Below, in pieces: positions 13,943 to 23,037 of a stretch of 34,262 nt of DNA; within the stretch, counting starts at the first letter, position 1, and the number at the start of each line of letters is the position of its first letter. The DNA is taken from contig DWYM01000065.1 of the NCBI GenBank assembly GCA_019118665.1, positions 1-34,262 of the forward strand, written 5' to 3'. A program made the position numbers and the translations under genes. The stretch comes from Candidatus Mediterraneibacter intestinipullorum. GTDB taxonomy: Bacteria > Bacillota > Clostridia > Lachnospirales > Lachnospiraceae. A model generated the notes under the pieces. The model was not told where the DNA came from. It searched no databases and saw nothing but the letters and a program-made list of their open reading frames with translations.

Positions 13943-14778
13943 GAGCAGAGAAGGAATGGATGGTGGAGGCGGAAGGAGTCTCCTACACATATGAAGGAAA
14001 TGAAAGAAAAGCGCTGGATAAGGTCAGCCTGAAACTGGGCAGAGGACGGAAGATCGCTTTCATGGGCGGGAACGGCTCGGGCAAATCCACCTTCTTCCTC
14101 TGCATGAATGGGATTCTTAAGCCGCAGGAAGGAAAAGTTCTGATCGGCGGTTCTCCAGTTGAATATACGAGAAAAGGACTTTTGGAAGTAAGACAGAAAG
14201 TGGGAATCGTTTTCCAGGAGCCGGACGACCAGCTCTTTTCGGCAAGCGTGTTCCAGGAAATCTCTTTCGGGATCCTGAATCTGGGAGTGGATGAAGAGAG
14301 AGCAAGAAACGAGGTGGAACAGGTTATCCGTAAGCTGGGTATCACCCCCTTCCGCGACCGGCCCGCCCACGCGCTGAGCGGAGGACAGAAGAAACTGGTG
14401 GCCATCGCGGATATCCTTGTCATGCATCCTGAAGTGCTCATCCTGGATGAGCCGGCGGCGTCCCTGGACCCGAAGCACCGCAATCTGGTGCGCTCCATTG
14501 TGGAGGGGCTGTCGGAGAAAGGGATGACCATCCTCATGGCGACCCATGATGTGGATTACGCCTATGCGTGGGCGGATGAGATCGTGCTCCTCCACGAGGG
14601 GAAAGTGCTCAGGCAGGGAACGCCCCTGCAGGTCTGCGCGGATGAAAGGGCGATGGAGCAGGCGAACCTGGAACCGCCTGCGGTGATGCGGCTGTACCGG
14701 CGGCTGGTCCAGAGGGGAATCCTGTCCCCGGAAGAAGGGCCGCCGAAGACGATCGAAGATCTGGAGAGGAGGATTTAA
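13939..14778 (+). CDS. cbiO: Cobalt ECF transporter ATPase CbiO
   Basis: ATP-binding subunit that powers cobalt import. 279 aa from the chosen start. Walker A GGNGSGKST (43-51), Q-loop VFQEPDDQLFSASVF (a CbiO/EcfA signature), ABC signature ALSGGQKK, Walker B LILDEPAASLDP and switch His in ATHDVDYAYAWAD. Start choice: ATG 13939 gives an ATGA overlap with cbiQ; an in-frame Met at 13924 and one at 13960 (preceded by GAGAAGGAA) are also possible. cbiK begins 2 nt after the stop. Confidence 0.93.
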   Translation: MRAEKEWMVEAEGVSYTYEGNERKALDKVSLKLGRGRKIAFMGGNGSGKSTFFLCMNGILKPQEGKVLIGGSPVEYTRKGLLEVRQKVGIVFQEPDDQLFSASVFQEISFGILNLGVDEERARNEVEQVIRKLGITPFRDRPAHALSGGQKKLVAIADILVMHPEVLILDEPAASLDPKHRNLVRSIVEGLSEKGMTILMATHDVDYAYAWADEIVLLHEGKVLRQGTPLQVCADERAMEQANLEPPAVMRLYRRLVQRGILSPEEGPPKTIEDLERRI

Positions 14779-14780
14779 GG

Positions 14781-15551
14781 ATGGAGAAAGGAATTCTGGT
14801 GGTAAGCTTTGGGACCAGTCATCTGGATACTATGGAAAAGACGATACAGGTGCTGGAAAATGAGATCGCGGAAGCGTTTCCGGAGTACAGGGTTTATCGT
14901 GCCTTTACAAGCGGGATGATCCTGCGGAAATTAAAGCGGGAAAAAGGGCTTGAGATCGATACGGTGGAACGAGCGCTGGAGAGGATGGCATGTGACGGTA
15001 TCCGCGGTGTGGTGATCCAGCCGACTCATATCATAAATGGAATCGAGAATGATCGGATGCTGGAGGATGTGAAAAAGCAGGAAGATCGGTTCGAATGGAT
15101 CCGGATGGGAAAGCCCCTGCTGAGCAGTGCGGATGATTATAAAAAGGCAGTCCATGCGGTGATGGCGGAGACAGAGTCTGTCCCGGGGGAAGTCCTTGCC
15201 CTGATGGGGCATGGGACAGACCATCACGCCAATGCGGCTTATCCAATGCTGGAGTATACCTTCCATATCCTTGGATACGGACAGGTACTGGTAGGAACCG
15301 TAGAGGGCTTTCCGGACCTGAACAATGTGATGACCAAGCTCAAGATATGCGGGGCGGAAAAAGTGGCGCTCATGCCTTTTATGCTTGTGGCGGGAGACCA
15401 TGCAAAAAATGACATGGCAGGCGAACAGGACTCCTGGAAAAGCGAGATGGAAAATGCGGGATATGAGGTGCGCGTGATCTTAAAAGGCCTGGGAGAACTG
15501 AAAGGGATCCGCAGGATCTTTGAAGAACATATCCGGGAAGCCGCCGGATAA
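14781..15551 (+). CDS. cbiK: Sirohydrochlorin cobaltochelatase CbiK
   Basis: Inserts Co2+ into sirohydrochlorin (or precorrin-2), the first committed step of the anaerobic pathway. 256 aa, the long single-chain CbiK type rather than CbiX. Metal-binding His are H144 in MGHGTDHHAN and H207 in VAGDHAKNDMAGE, with E175 in GTVEGFPDL, matching the known CbiK catalytic positions. N-terminus ILVVSFGTSHLDT is the family start. It directly follows the cobalt importer, so uptake and insertion are made together. Confidence 0.94.
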   Translation: MEKGILVVSFGTSHLDTMEKTIQVLENEIAEAFPEYRVYRAFTSGMILRKLKREKGLEIDTVERALERMACDGIRGVVIQPTHIINGIENDRMLEDVKKQEDRFEWIRMGKPLLSSADDYKKAVHAVMAETESVPGEVLALMGHGTDHHANAAYPMLEYTFHILGYGQVLVGTVEGFPDLNNVMTKLKICGAEKVALMPFMLVAGDHAKNDMAGEQDSWKSEMENAGYEVRVILKGLGELKGIRRIFEEHIREAAG

Positions 15552-15624
15552 AGGGGTGTGAGGGATCCGCGGAAATCTGTGCGGATGCGCGGCAGAGCCG
15601 CAGCGGTCCAAGAGAGGTGAGATC
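15552..15624 (+). other. Intergenic double hairpin between cbiK and cbiD
   Basis: In a locus of mostly overlapping genes this 73-nt gap holds two G+C-rich hairpins: ATCCGC/GCGGAT (15565-15570 and 15581-15586) and GCGGC-AGA-GCCGC (15589-15601). There is no T tract. They may stabilise or process the long mRNA; no function is shown. Confidence 0.4.
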
Positions 15625-16860
15625 ATGATAAAAAATGCTGCTGAAAAACATGACGGCGCGGACAGCGCCGGACGGAAAACATATGATATCGGGCGGACCC
15701 GCTCCGGCCTCCGCATGGGATTTACCACCGGGAGCTGTGCGGCGGCAGCGGCAAAGGCAGCGGCGCAGATGTTATTGTCCGGGGAGGAGATCCGTCAGGT
15801 GCGCCTTATGACCCCAAAAGGCGTGGAGCTGTATCTGGATGTGGAGGACATCAGCCGCTCTCCCGGCTCTGTGCGCTGTGGGGTAAGAAAGTACAGCGGG
15901 GATGACCCGGATGTGACGGATGGGCTGCTGGTGTGCGCGGAAGTGGAGCCTGGGGGACAGTTTTCGGACGAAGACAATGAGGTCCGCATTGCAGGAGGTC
16001 CCGGCGTGGGCCGCGTCACCAGACCGGGGCTGGAACAGGCGGTGGGAGATGCAGCCGTAAATAAGGTCCCCAGACGGATGATCCGGGAAGCGGTCCGTGA
16101 AGTTTGTGAAAAATACGGATACAAAGGAGGCGTCCGTGTGACGCTCACTATCCCCGGGGGAGAAGAGACTGCGAAGAAGACCTTCAATCCCAGGCTGGGG
16201 ATCCAGGGCGGGCTGTCCATCCTCGGCACCACCGGTATCGTGGAGCCAATGAGTGAGAAAGCCCTGACGGACACGATTTATCTGGAGATGAAGGTGCTGA
16301 GGGACAACGGATATCATTTTGGTTGTGTGACACCGGGGAATTACGGAAGCGATTTCCTTAAAAACGAGATGGATATGGACTTGTCACTGGCAGTCAAATG
16401 CAGCAACTATATAGGTGAGACCGTTGATGACGCCTCACTGCTGGGCATGAAGGGAATCCTGCTCATCGGGCATGTGGGAAAACTGATAAAACTGGCGGCG
16501 GGGGTGATGAATACGCACTCCAGGCAGGCGGACTGCCGGATGGAAGTGCTGGCGGCACACGCGGCGATGGCGGGGGCGGACCGCGATACAGTCACACGGC
16601 TCATGGGATGCACCAACACCACAGAGGCAGTCCTCATCTTAAAAGAGAGAGAGCTGCTCGTGCCGGTCATGCGTACGGTGATGGAGCGGATCGATGAAGC
16701 CCTCAGGAGACGCGCCGGGGAGAACCTCTCTGTCGGGGCGGTGATGTTTTCAACAGAAGAAGGCATCCTGGGAAAGACAAAAGAGGCGGATGCCCTGCTG
16801 GAGAAGATCCGCAGGGAGCATTTAAAAGTGTGCGGTGATACCGTTAAGGATACGGTATGA
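15625..16860 (+). CDS. cbiD: Cobalt-precorrin-5B C1-methyltransferase CbiD
   Basis: Methylates C-1 of cobalt-precorrin-5B using S-adenosylmethionine; specific to the anaerobic route. 411 aa. The diagnostic start LRMGFTTGSCAAAAAKAAA lies at about 29-47 after a polar N-terminal extension of about 28 residues. Further marks: EVRIAGGPGVGRVTRPGL, IQGGLSILGTTGIVEPMSE and LLIGHVGKLIKLAAGVMNTH. The Met at 15625 follows AAGAGAGGTGAG and is the only good start before the conserved region. cbiL follows after 23 nt. Confidence 0.94.
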   Translation: MIKNAAEKHDGADSAGRKTYDIGRTRSGLRMGFTTGSCAAAAAKAAAQMLLSGEEIRQVRLMTPKGVELYLDVEDISRSPGSVRCGVRKYSGDDPDVTDGLLVCAEVEPGGQFSDEDNEVRIAGGPGVGRVTRPGLEQAVGDAAVNKVPRRMIREAVREVCEKYGYKGGVRVTLTIPGGEETAKKTFNPRLGIQGGLSILGTTGIVEPMSEKALTDTIYLEMKVLRDNGYHFGCVTPGNYGSDFLKNEMDMDLSLAVKCSNYIGETVDDASLLGMKGILLIGHVGKLIKLAAGVMNTHSRQADCRMEVLAAHAAMAGADRDTVTRLMGCTNTTEAVLILKERELLVPVMRTVMERIDEALRRRAGENLSVGAVMFSTEEGILGKTKEADALLEKIRREHLKVCGDTVKDTV

Positions 16861-16883
16861 TCTGGAAGGAGAGGACTAGTAAA

Positions 16884-17645
16884 ATGCGTGGAAGATTTAC
16901 AGGAATCGGAGTGGGACCGGGAGATTCGGAACTATTGACGTTAAAGGCGGTAAGACTGATCCGGGAGTGTCATGTGGCTGCAGTTCCGATATCGGATCCC
17001 GGACTGGGAGAGCCGGTCTATGAGGAGGCATCCGGCGACAGTGGGTACGCCGGGTATCTGGAAAAATGCACCGCATATCAGATCGCGCTCCAGGCTGTTC
17101 CTGAGCTGACGGAGAAAGCAAAGCTTTTCCTGCCAATGCCTATGATCAAGGACAAGGCAGTGCTGAAGGAGATCCATGACCGGGACGCCGCGGCAGCGGA
17201 AGACATCCTGAACAGAGGCAGGGACATCGTGTTCCTGACGCTGGGAGATCCTACGGTATATTCCACTTGCATGTATGTACATAAAAGGCTTGCCCGGAAT
17301 GGGCATTCCACGGCTCTTGTGCCGGGTATCCCTTCCTTCTGCGCGGCTGCGGCCCGGCTGGATATGCCGCTGGCGGAGAACCGGGAGGAGATCCATATCC
17401 TGCCGGCTTCCTATGGGATCGAGGAAAGCCTTCATCTTGCAGGGACAAAAATACTCATGAAAGCGGGCAGGAAGATGCCGGAGGTAAGGAAGCTGCTGAT
17501 AGAGGAAGAGATGGATGTAAAGATGGTGCAGAACTGCGGGATGAAAGATGAACAGATCTTCAGCAGTGCGGAAGAAATACCGGAGCAGGCAGGTTATTAC
17601 TCTCTGCTCATCGTGAAAGAAGGGAAAGGAGGAGAAAAGAGATGA
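16884..17645 (+). CDS. cbiL: Cobalt-factor II C20-methyltransferase CbiL
   Basis: SAM-dependent methylase for C-20 of cobalt-factor II, the first ring methylation after cobalt insertion. 253 aa. Typical tetrapyrrole methylase marks: TGIGVGPGDSELLTLKAVRLI at the N-terminus, FLTLGDPTVYST near residue 115 and VPGIPSFCAAAARLDMPLAE. The Met at 16884 is chosen over one at 16857 (which would overlap the cbiD stop) because GGAAGGAGAGGAC lies between the two and the fold starts at RFTGIGVG. cbiF overlaps its stop by 4 nt. Confidence 0.93.
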   Translation: MRGRFTGIGVGPGDSELLTLKAVRLIRECHVAAVPISDPGLGEPVYEEASGDSGYAGYLEKCTAYQIALQAVPELTEKAKLFLPMPMIKDKAVLKEIHDRDAAAAEDILNRGRDIVFLTLGDPTVYSTCMYVHKRLARNGHSTALVPGIPSFCAAAARLDMPLAENREEIHILPASYGIEESLHLAGTKILMKAGRKMPEVRKLLIEEEMDVKMVQNCGMKDEQIFSSAEEIPEQAGYYSLLIVKEGKGGEKR

Positions 17646-18430
17646 TCACATTTGCAGGCGCGGGTCCCGGTGCAGAGGACCTGATCACAGTGCGGGGACA
17701 GCGGCTTTTACAGGAGGCGGATATCGTTATCTATGCGGGCTCCCTGGTGAACCCGGGACTTCTCTCGCTGTGCAGAGAAGACTGCCGGGTGTACAACAGC
17801 GCGGTCATGACACTGGAGGAAGTGCTGGATGTGATGACAGCAGGGCATGAGGAAGGAAAACAGATCGTACGCCTCCATACCGGAGACCCCTGCCTCTACA
17901 GCGCCATCCGGGAGCAGATGGACGCGCTGAAAGAGAGGAACATCCCTTATGAGGTCTGCCCGGGCGTCAGCTCCTTCTGCGGAGCGGCGGCGGCACTGGA
18001 GGCAGAGTACACGCTTCCGGGAATATCCCAGTCTGTGGTGATCACCAGGATGGCAGGGCGCACCCCGGTTCCGGACAAAGAGTCCATCGCCTCTTTTGCG
18101 TCTCATCAGGCGACCATGGTAGTTTTTCTGAGCACAGGGATGCTCAGGGAACTTTCGGCGGAGCTGATCCGCGGAGGATATCCGGCGGACACCCCGGCGG
18201 CTGTCGTGTATAAGGCTACATGGCCGGAAGAAAAAGTGCTGCGCTGTACAGTGGAGACGCTGGAGGAGACTGCCGGGAGGGAGAACGTCACAAAGACGGC
18301 GCTGATCGTGGTGGGGCGGATCCTGGGGGACGGATATGAACGGTCCAGACTCTATGATCCTTCCTTTGCGACTGAGTTCCGCAGGGCGTCACACCCAAAA
18401 GCACCAGTAAGTGGACAGAATGATGACTGA
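17642..18430 (+). CDS. cbiF: Cobalt-precorrin-4 C11-methyltransferase CbiF
   Basis: SAM-dependent methylation of C-11 of cobalt-precorrin-4. 262 aa, normal. Marks: ITFAGAGPGAEDLITVRGQ at the N-terminus, IVIYAGSLVNPGLL (the CbiF/CobM signature), RLHTGDPCLYSAIREQMD and CPGVSSFCGAAAALEAEYTLP. The ATGA overlap with cbiL implies coupled translation. The C-terminal tail after about 245 is polar and not conserved. Confidence 0.94.
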   Translation: MITFAGAGPGAEDLITVRGQRLLQEADIVIYAGSLVNPGLLSLCREDCRVYNSAVMTLEEVLDVMTAGHEEGKQIVRLHTGDPCLYSAIREQMDALKERNIPYEVCPGVSSFCGAAAALEAEYTLPGISQSVVITRMAGRTPVPDKESIASFASHQATMVVFLSTGMLRELSAELIRGGYPADTPAAVVYKATWPEEKVLRCTVETLEETAGRENVTKTALIVVGRILGDGYERSRLYDPSFATEFRRASHPKAPVSGQNDD

Positions 18431-18446
18431 GAAAAGGAGAACAGCA

Positions 18447-19178
18447 ATGAGCAGGATTTATGTGACCGGGCTGGGGCCAGGGGCAAAGGAGCAGATGAGC
18501 ATACGCGCCAGAAATGTCCTTGAACACTGCCCGGTGATCATCGGTTATACAGTATACATTGACCTGATCCGGGAGCAGTTCCCGGAAAAACAGTATTTAA
18601 GCACCCCCATGCGCAAAGAGGCGGACCGCTGCCGCATGGCTTTTGAGGAGGCAGAAAAAGGAAAGGACGTGGCAATGGTGTGCAGCGGGGATGCCGGAAT
18701 CTACGGAATGGCAGGGCTGATCTGTGAGATCGGCAAGGATTACCCCCAGGTGGAGATCGAGATCGTACCGGGGATCACAGCGGCGTCCGGAGGGGCAGCC
18801 CTCCTGGGAGCGCCCCTGATGCATGACTTCGCGGTGATCAGTCTGAGCGACCTGCTGACGCCCTGGGAGACTATTGAGAAGCGTCTGCGCGCTGCCGCGG
18901 AGGCGGATTTCGTCATCTGTCTGTACAATCCGTCCAGCCGGAAGCGTTCAGATTACTTGGAGAAAGCCTGTGAGATGATCCTGGGATCCAGGAATCCGGA
19001 AACCGTGTGCGGGATCGCCCGGAATATCGGAAGAGATGGGGAGTCCTGTCAGATCCTTACGCTGGAACAGTTGAAAGACACGCAGGTGGATATGTTCTCC
19101 ACCGTGTTTATCGGAAATTCAAAGACCATGGAGTTAAACGGACGCATGGTCACGCCGAGAGGGTATAAAGATGTGTGA
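18447..19178 (+). CDS. cbiH: Cobalt-precorrin-3 C17-methyltransferase CbiH
   Basis: Methylates C-17 and drives ring contraction with lactone formation in the anaerobic pathway. 243 aa. Marks: IYVTGLGPGAKEQMSIRAR, VIIGYTVYIDLI, AMVCSGDAGIYGMAGLI and VPGITAASGGAALLGAPLMHDF, characteristic of CbiH/CobJ. The Met at 18447 follows AAAAGGAGAACAGC; an in-frame Met at 18411 overlaps cbiF and would add a non-conserved leader. It overlaps the cbiET start by 8 nt. Confidence 0.93.
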   Translation: MSRIYVTGLGPGAKEQMSIRARNVLEHCPVIIGYTVYIDLIREQFPEKQYLSTPMRKEADRCRMAFEEAEKGKDVAMVCSGDAGIYGMAGLICEIGKDYPQVEIEIVPGITAASGGAALLGAPLMHDFAVISLSDLLTPWETIEKRLRAAAEADFVICLYNPSSRKRSDYLEKACEMILGSRNPETVCGIARNIGRDGESCQILTLEQLKDTQVDMFSTVFIGNSKTMELNGRMVTPRGYKDV

Positions 19179-20415
19179 GAAGAAGCAGAAAATTTCCCTG
19201 ATAGGGATCGGGATGGGGGCGTCCGTGACCATGACCGCCCAGGCTGAGGCGGCGGTCAGGAGCGCGGATTGTCTGATCGGAGCAGAGCGGATGCTGGAAG
19301 CAGTCCGGGATATGGAGACGGCGGCGGGAAAGCCGACGCTGGCAGAGTACAGGGGAGAGAAGATCCTCTCTTATATCCGGTCACATCCTGAGTACCGGAA
19401 TATCGCGGTCCTTCTTTCCGGGGACACGGGATTTCACAGCGGGGCAAAAACGCTGGAAAATCTGGTGGACAGAGAGCTGCCGGAGTGCGAGACGCAGATG
19501 ATACCGGGGATCGCTTCCGTGGCATACCTGGCGGCAAGGGTGAAGACATCCTGGGAGGACGCGGCTTTAGTCAGTCTCCATGGGAAGGAGGAGGATTTTA
19601 TCCGGACGGTGAGCCGGAACAGGAAGACCTTCCTTCTCCTGGGCGGAAAAGACGCTGGGAGGCGGGCGCTGGAACGGTTAAGAGAATATGAGATGGATGA
19701 GATTATTCTCCATGTGGGAACCAGGCTTTCTTATCCGGATGAGCGGATCCTGTCAGGGACGATACGAGATCTGTCAGAGACAGACATGGAGGGTCTGAGC
19801 GTGGCTCTCGCGGAGAATCCGGCTCCGGACATGTCCGTCTGCTGTCATGTGCCGGACGAGGAGTTTATCCGGGGCAATGTGCCCATGACAAAAGAGGAGG
19901 TCCGGGCGGTCAGCATTGCGGAGCTGAGACTGACAAAAAATGCTGTGGTCTATGATATCGGAGCGGGGACAGGATCCGTATCCGTGGAGGCGGCCTTGTC
20001 AGGTGACGATATTCGTGTCTACGCAGTGGAGAAAAATCCGGAGGCTGTCTCTTTGATTCGTCAGAACCGGAAGAAATTCCGGACAGATGGGATCCGGATC
20101 ATCAGCGGAACAGCGCCCGAGGCGCTGAAAAGCCTGGAAGCGCCTACCCATGTGTTTATTGGCGGAAGCTCCGGAAGCCTGAAAGAAATCCTGAGGGCGG
20201 TCCTTGACAAGTCTCCGGAGGTCCGCATCGTCCTCAATGCCATCTCTCTGGAGACGGTGAGCGAAGCCATGGAAGCAGTGACAGAAGGGCTGCTCATGGA
20301 CGCCCGCATCACCCAGATCATGGCGTCCCGGGCCCGGAAGCTGGGCAGATACCATATGATGACAGCACAGAATCCGGTGTATATCGTTTCGGCAGGAGGA
20401 AGGAGTGACGTCTGA
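19171..20415 (+). CDS. cbiET: Fused cobalt-precorrin-7 C5-methyltransferase / cobalt-precorrin-6B C15-methyltransferase (CbiET)
   Basis: A 414-aa two-domain enzyme. CbiE part (about 1-215) has the tetrapyrrole methylase fold with SLIGIGMGASVTMTAQAEAA, VLLSGDTGFHSGAKTL and MIPGIASVAYLAARV. CbiT part (about 229-414) begins IRGNVPMTKEEVRAVSIAEL and has the SAM-binding loop DIGAGTGSVSVEAA (262-275); it methylates C-15 and decarboxylates the C-12 acetate. The fusion resembles CobL of the aerobic pathway and is common in anaerobes. Its stop shares a base with the cbiA start (TGATG). Confidence 0.94.
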   Translation: MCEKKQKISLIGIGMGASVTMTAQAEAAVRSADCLIGAERMLEAVRDMETAAGKPTLAEYRGEKILSYIRSHPEYRNIAVLLSGDTGFHSGAKTLENLVDRELPECETQMIPGIASVAYLAARVKTSWEDAALVSLHGKEEDFIRTVSRNRKTFLLLGGKDAGRRALERLREYEMDEIILHVGTRLSYPDERILSGTIRDLSETDMEGLSVALAENPAPDMSVCCHVPDEEFIRGNVPMTKEEVRAVSIAELRLTKNAVVYDIGAGTGSVSVEAALSGDDIRVYAVEKNPEAVSLIRQNRKKFRTDGIRIISGTAPEALKSLEAPTHVFIGGSSGSLKEILRAVLDKSPEVRIVLNAISLETVSEAMEAVTEGLLMDARITQIMASRARKLGRYHMMTAQNPVYIVSAGGRSDV

Positions 20416-21980
20416 TGCGCGTTCCCGGAATATTGCTCGCCGCCCCGGCAAGCGGCAGCGGAAAGACAGCGGCAGCCTGCGCCCTCATGTCAGCTTTTAA
20501 AGGAAGAGGGCTCACAGTGCGGGCGTGCAAGTGCGGGCCCGACTATATTGATCCCATGTTCCACCGGGTAGTGCTGGGGGTGGATTCCCGGAATCTGGAT
20601 CTGTTCTTTTCCGGTGGGGAAGAGCTCCGGGCAGGCTATGCAGACCATGTGTCAGGTGCAGATCTGGCGGTGACAGAGGGGGTCATGGGATATTATGATG
20701 GCATGTCCATGGACTCGGATGCGGCAAGCTCCTATGATGTGTCCCGGACGCTGGGGCTTCCGGTGATCCTGGTGCTCCCCTGCGGGGGGGCTTCCCTGTC
20801 CCTCTCCGCAGTGGCAAAAGGCATGGTGGAATACCGCCCGGACAGCCGGATCCGAGGGATCCTGCTGAACCGGGTATCCGGTATGCTCTACCCGCGGCTG
20901 AAGTCCATGCTGGAGCGGGAACTGCGGAAGATGGGGCATGAGATCCCTGTGGTGGGATATATGCCGGAGGATGAAGCGTTTTCTTTTGAAAGCCGGCATC
21001 TGGGGCTGGTCACGCCCCAGGAGCTGGACAGTGTAAAGGAACAGACGCGCCGGGCCGGAGAGCTACTCGCACAGACTGTTGATCTGGATCTTATTTTGGG
21101 GATTGCAGAAGAAGAGGCAGCTCCGGGCGCGGAAGAAGAGAAGGAGCCGTATGGTGAAAAATGGGAGGCCTTGAAGGAGAGCGGAGGAGAAGGAAAGACG
21201 CGGACAGAAGGGGGAAAATCTTCCGGCACGGAAATCCGCATCGGCGTTGCCAGGGACCGGGCGTTTTGTTTTTACTACAAGGAGAATATGGAGCTTCTTG
21301 AAAAAATGGGATGCAGTCTGATCCCCTTCAGTCCCCTTTCAGACCCGGAGCTGCCAGGAGAGCTGGATGGCCTGATCCTTGGCGGAGGGTATCCGGAGCT
21401 CTATGCCCGGCAGCTTTCGGAAAACCGGGGCATGCGGGAATCCGTGTGGGAGGCAGTCCGCCTTGGCATGCCATGTCTCGCCGAGTGCGGAGGATTCATG
21501 TATCTGCATGAAGAGATGGAGGATGGAGAAGGAAACGCATACCCCATGGCAGGCGTCATTCCCGGCAGGACATTTCCCGCCGGAAAGCTGGTCCGCTTCG
21601 GGTACATCAATGTGAGTGCTGCCGATGAGGGAGATCCTGCTTCGGATGGGAAGGATGCCCGGCTCAACGGACCGCAGGTCCAGACTAAGGAACCCCAGGC
21701 TCAGGGCCAATGGTATCTCCGGCCGGGAGAGAGCATCCGCGGACATGAGTTCCATTACTGGGACAGCACGGACAGCGGGCATGGGTGCGAGGCAGTGAAG
21801 CCGGACGGACGCAGGAGATGGAAATGTATCCATGCAGAAGGGAATCTCTTTGCCGGATATCCCCATCTGTATCTGCCGTCCCTGCCTGTCTTTGCAGAGC
21901 GGTTCGTCAAAAGGTGCGCAGAGAGAAGAAGGGGCGGTTCAGGAGGTAAGGAAGATGAAGCTGAAAGAAGCATTGGATGA
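20415..21980 (+). CDS. cbiA: Cobyrinate a,c-diamide synthase CbiA, with long insertions
   Basis: ATP- and glutamine-dependent amidation of the a and c side chains of cobyrinic acid. 521 aa, somewhat longer than the usual 450-460. N-terminal dethiobiotin-synthetase-like domain with P-loop APASGSGKTAA (10-20) and CKCGPDYIDPMFH; C-terminal class I glutamine amidotransferase domain with nucleophile C358 in CLAECGGFMYLHEEM and His in GHEFHYWDS. The extra length comes from a charged E/G/K linker (about 231-272) and an insertion around 401-432 inside the amidotransferase domain. The 3' end overlaps cobT by 26 nt. Confidence 0.93.
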   Translation: MRVPGILLAAPASGSGKTAAACALMSAFKGRGLTVRACKCGPDYIDPMFHRVVLGVDSRNLDLFFSGGEELRAGYADHVSGADLAVTEGVMGYYDGMSMDSDAASSYDVSRTLGLPVILVLPCGGASLSLSAVAKGMVEYRPDSRIRGILLNRVSGMLYPRLKSMLERELRKMGHEIPVVGYMPEDEAFSFESRHLGLVTPQELDSVKEQTRRAGELLAQTVDLDLILGIAEEEAAPGAEEEKEPYGEKWEALKESGGEGKTRTEGGKSSGTEIRIGVARDRAFCFYYKENMELLEKMGCSLIPFSPLSDPELPGELDGLILGGGYPELYARQLSENRGMRESVWEAVRLGMPCLAECGGFMYLHEEMEDGEGNAYPMAGVIPGRTFPAGKLVRFGYINVSAADEGDPASDGKDARLNGPQVQTKEPQAQGQWYLRPGESIRGHEFHYWDSTDSGHGCEAVKPDGRRRWKCIHAEGNLFAGYPHLYLPSLPVFAERFVKRCAERRRGGSGGKEDEAERSIG

Positions 21981-23013
21981 GATCCGGCCTGCGGACCGGA
22001 AGAGCATGGAAGAGGCAAAACAGAGATGGAAGACCGTAGGAAAGCCTTTGTTCAGCCTGGGAAAGCTGGAGGACGCGGTAATCCGCATGGCCGGGATCAA
22101 AGGGACCTCATCTTACACACTGGAGAAAAAGGCGCTTGTGATCCTCTGTGCGGACAATGGGGTCGTGGAAGAGGGTGTGACCCAGACCGGGCAGGAAGTC
22201 ACTGCCATCGTCACAGAGAATTTTACCCGGAATGCCGCGAGCGTCTGCATGATGGCAGAAGTGGCTGGAGCAGATGTATTCCCTGTGGACATCGGCGTTG
22301 CCAGGGATGTGGCCCATGTGACAAGGCAGGAATATAAGGTGGCATACGGCACGAAGAACATGACCCGGGAGCCCGCGATGACAAGGGAAGAGGCAGAACG
22401 CGCCATCCTCACCGGAATCCGGATCGTACAGGAACTGGCGGACAGAGGTTATGATATCATTGCGACCGGGGAGATGGGAATCGGGAACACCACCACAAGC
22501 AGCGCGGTAGTGTCCGTGCTCCTTGGGCGTGATCCTGAGGATGTGACCGGAAGAGGAGCAGGACTTACCACAGCGGGACTGCGCCGCAAGCTGGACGCCA
22601 TCAGGAGGGCGGTCCGGGTCAATGGGCCTGATCCGGAAGATGCCCTGGATGTGATGGCAAAAGTTGGCGGACTGGATATTGCGGGACTTACCGGAATATT
22701 TCTCGGAGGCGCTATCTGTCATATCCCGGTCGTCATCGATGGATTTATTTCCTCAGCGGCGGCGCTCTGTGCAGCGCGGATGGCTCCGGCAGCAGTGGAT
22801 CATATGATGCCGTCTCACCGTTCCGGCGAACCGGCGGGAGGCATGGTGCTGGAGACGCTGGGTCTCTCACCGTTCATTGACTGCAGGATGTCCCTGGGTG
22901 AGGGGAGCGGCTCGGTGGCTGTGCTCCCCCTTCTTGAAATGGGGCTGGAAGTATACAGGAAGATGGGTACGTTCGATGAGATCCGGGTGGAGCAGTATGA
23001 AGAGCTGAAATAG
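21955..23013 (+). CDS. cobT: Nicotinate-nucleotide--dimethylbenzimidazole phosphoribosyltransferase CobT
   Basis: Activates the lower-ligand base by moving phosphoribose from nicotinate mononucleotide, giving alpha-ribazole phosphate for the nucleotide loop. 352 aa, normal. Marks: LVILCADNGVVEEGVTQT, ATGEMGIGNTTTSSAV, GLTGIFLGGA and the C-terminal LGEGSGSVAVLPLLEMGL that includes the catalytic Glu. The Met at 21955 follows AGGAGGTAAGGAAG, within the end of cbiA. No base-synthesis genes (bluB or bza) are present here, so the lower ligand must come from elsewhere. Confidence 0.94.
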   Translation: MKLKEALDEIRPADRKSMEEAKQRWKTVGKPLFSLGKLEDAVIRMAGIKGTSSYTLEKKALVILCADNGVVEEGVTQTGQEVTAIVTENFTRNAASVCMMAEVAGADVFPVDIGVARDVAHVTRQEYKVAYGTKNMTREPAMTREEAERAILTGIRIVQELADRGYDIIATGEMGIGNTTTSSAVVSVLLGRDPEDVTGRGAGLTTAGLRRKLDAIRRAVRVNGPDPEDALDVMAKVGGLDIAGLTGIFLGGAICHIPVVIDGFISSAAALCAARMAPAAVDHMMPSHRSGEPAGGMVLETLGLSPFIDCRMSLGEGSGSVAVLPLLEMGLEVYRKMGTFDEIRVEQYEELK

Positions 23014-23037
23014 GAAAACAGACGGGAGAATAGAGAG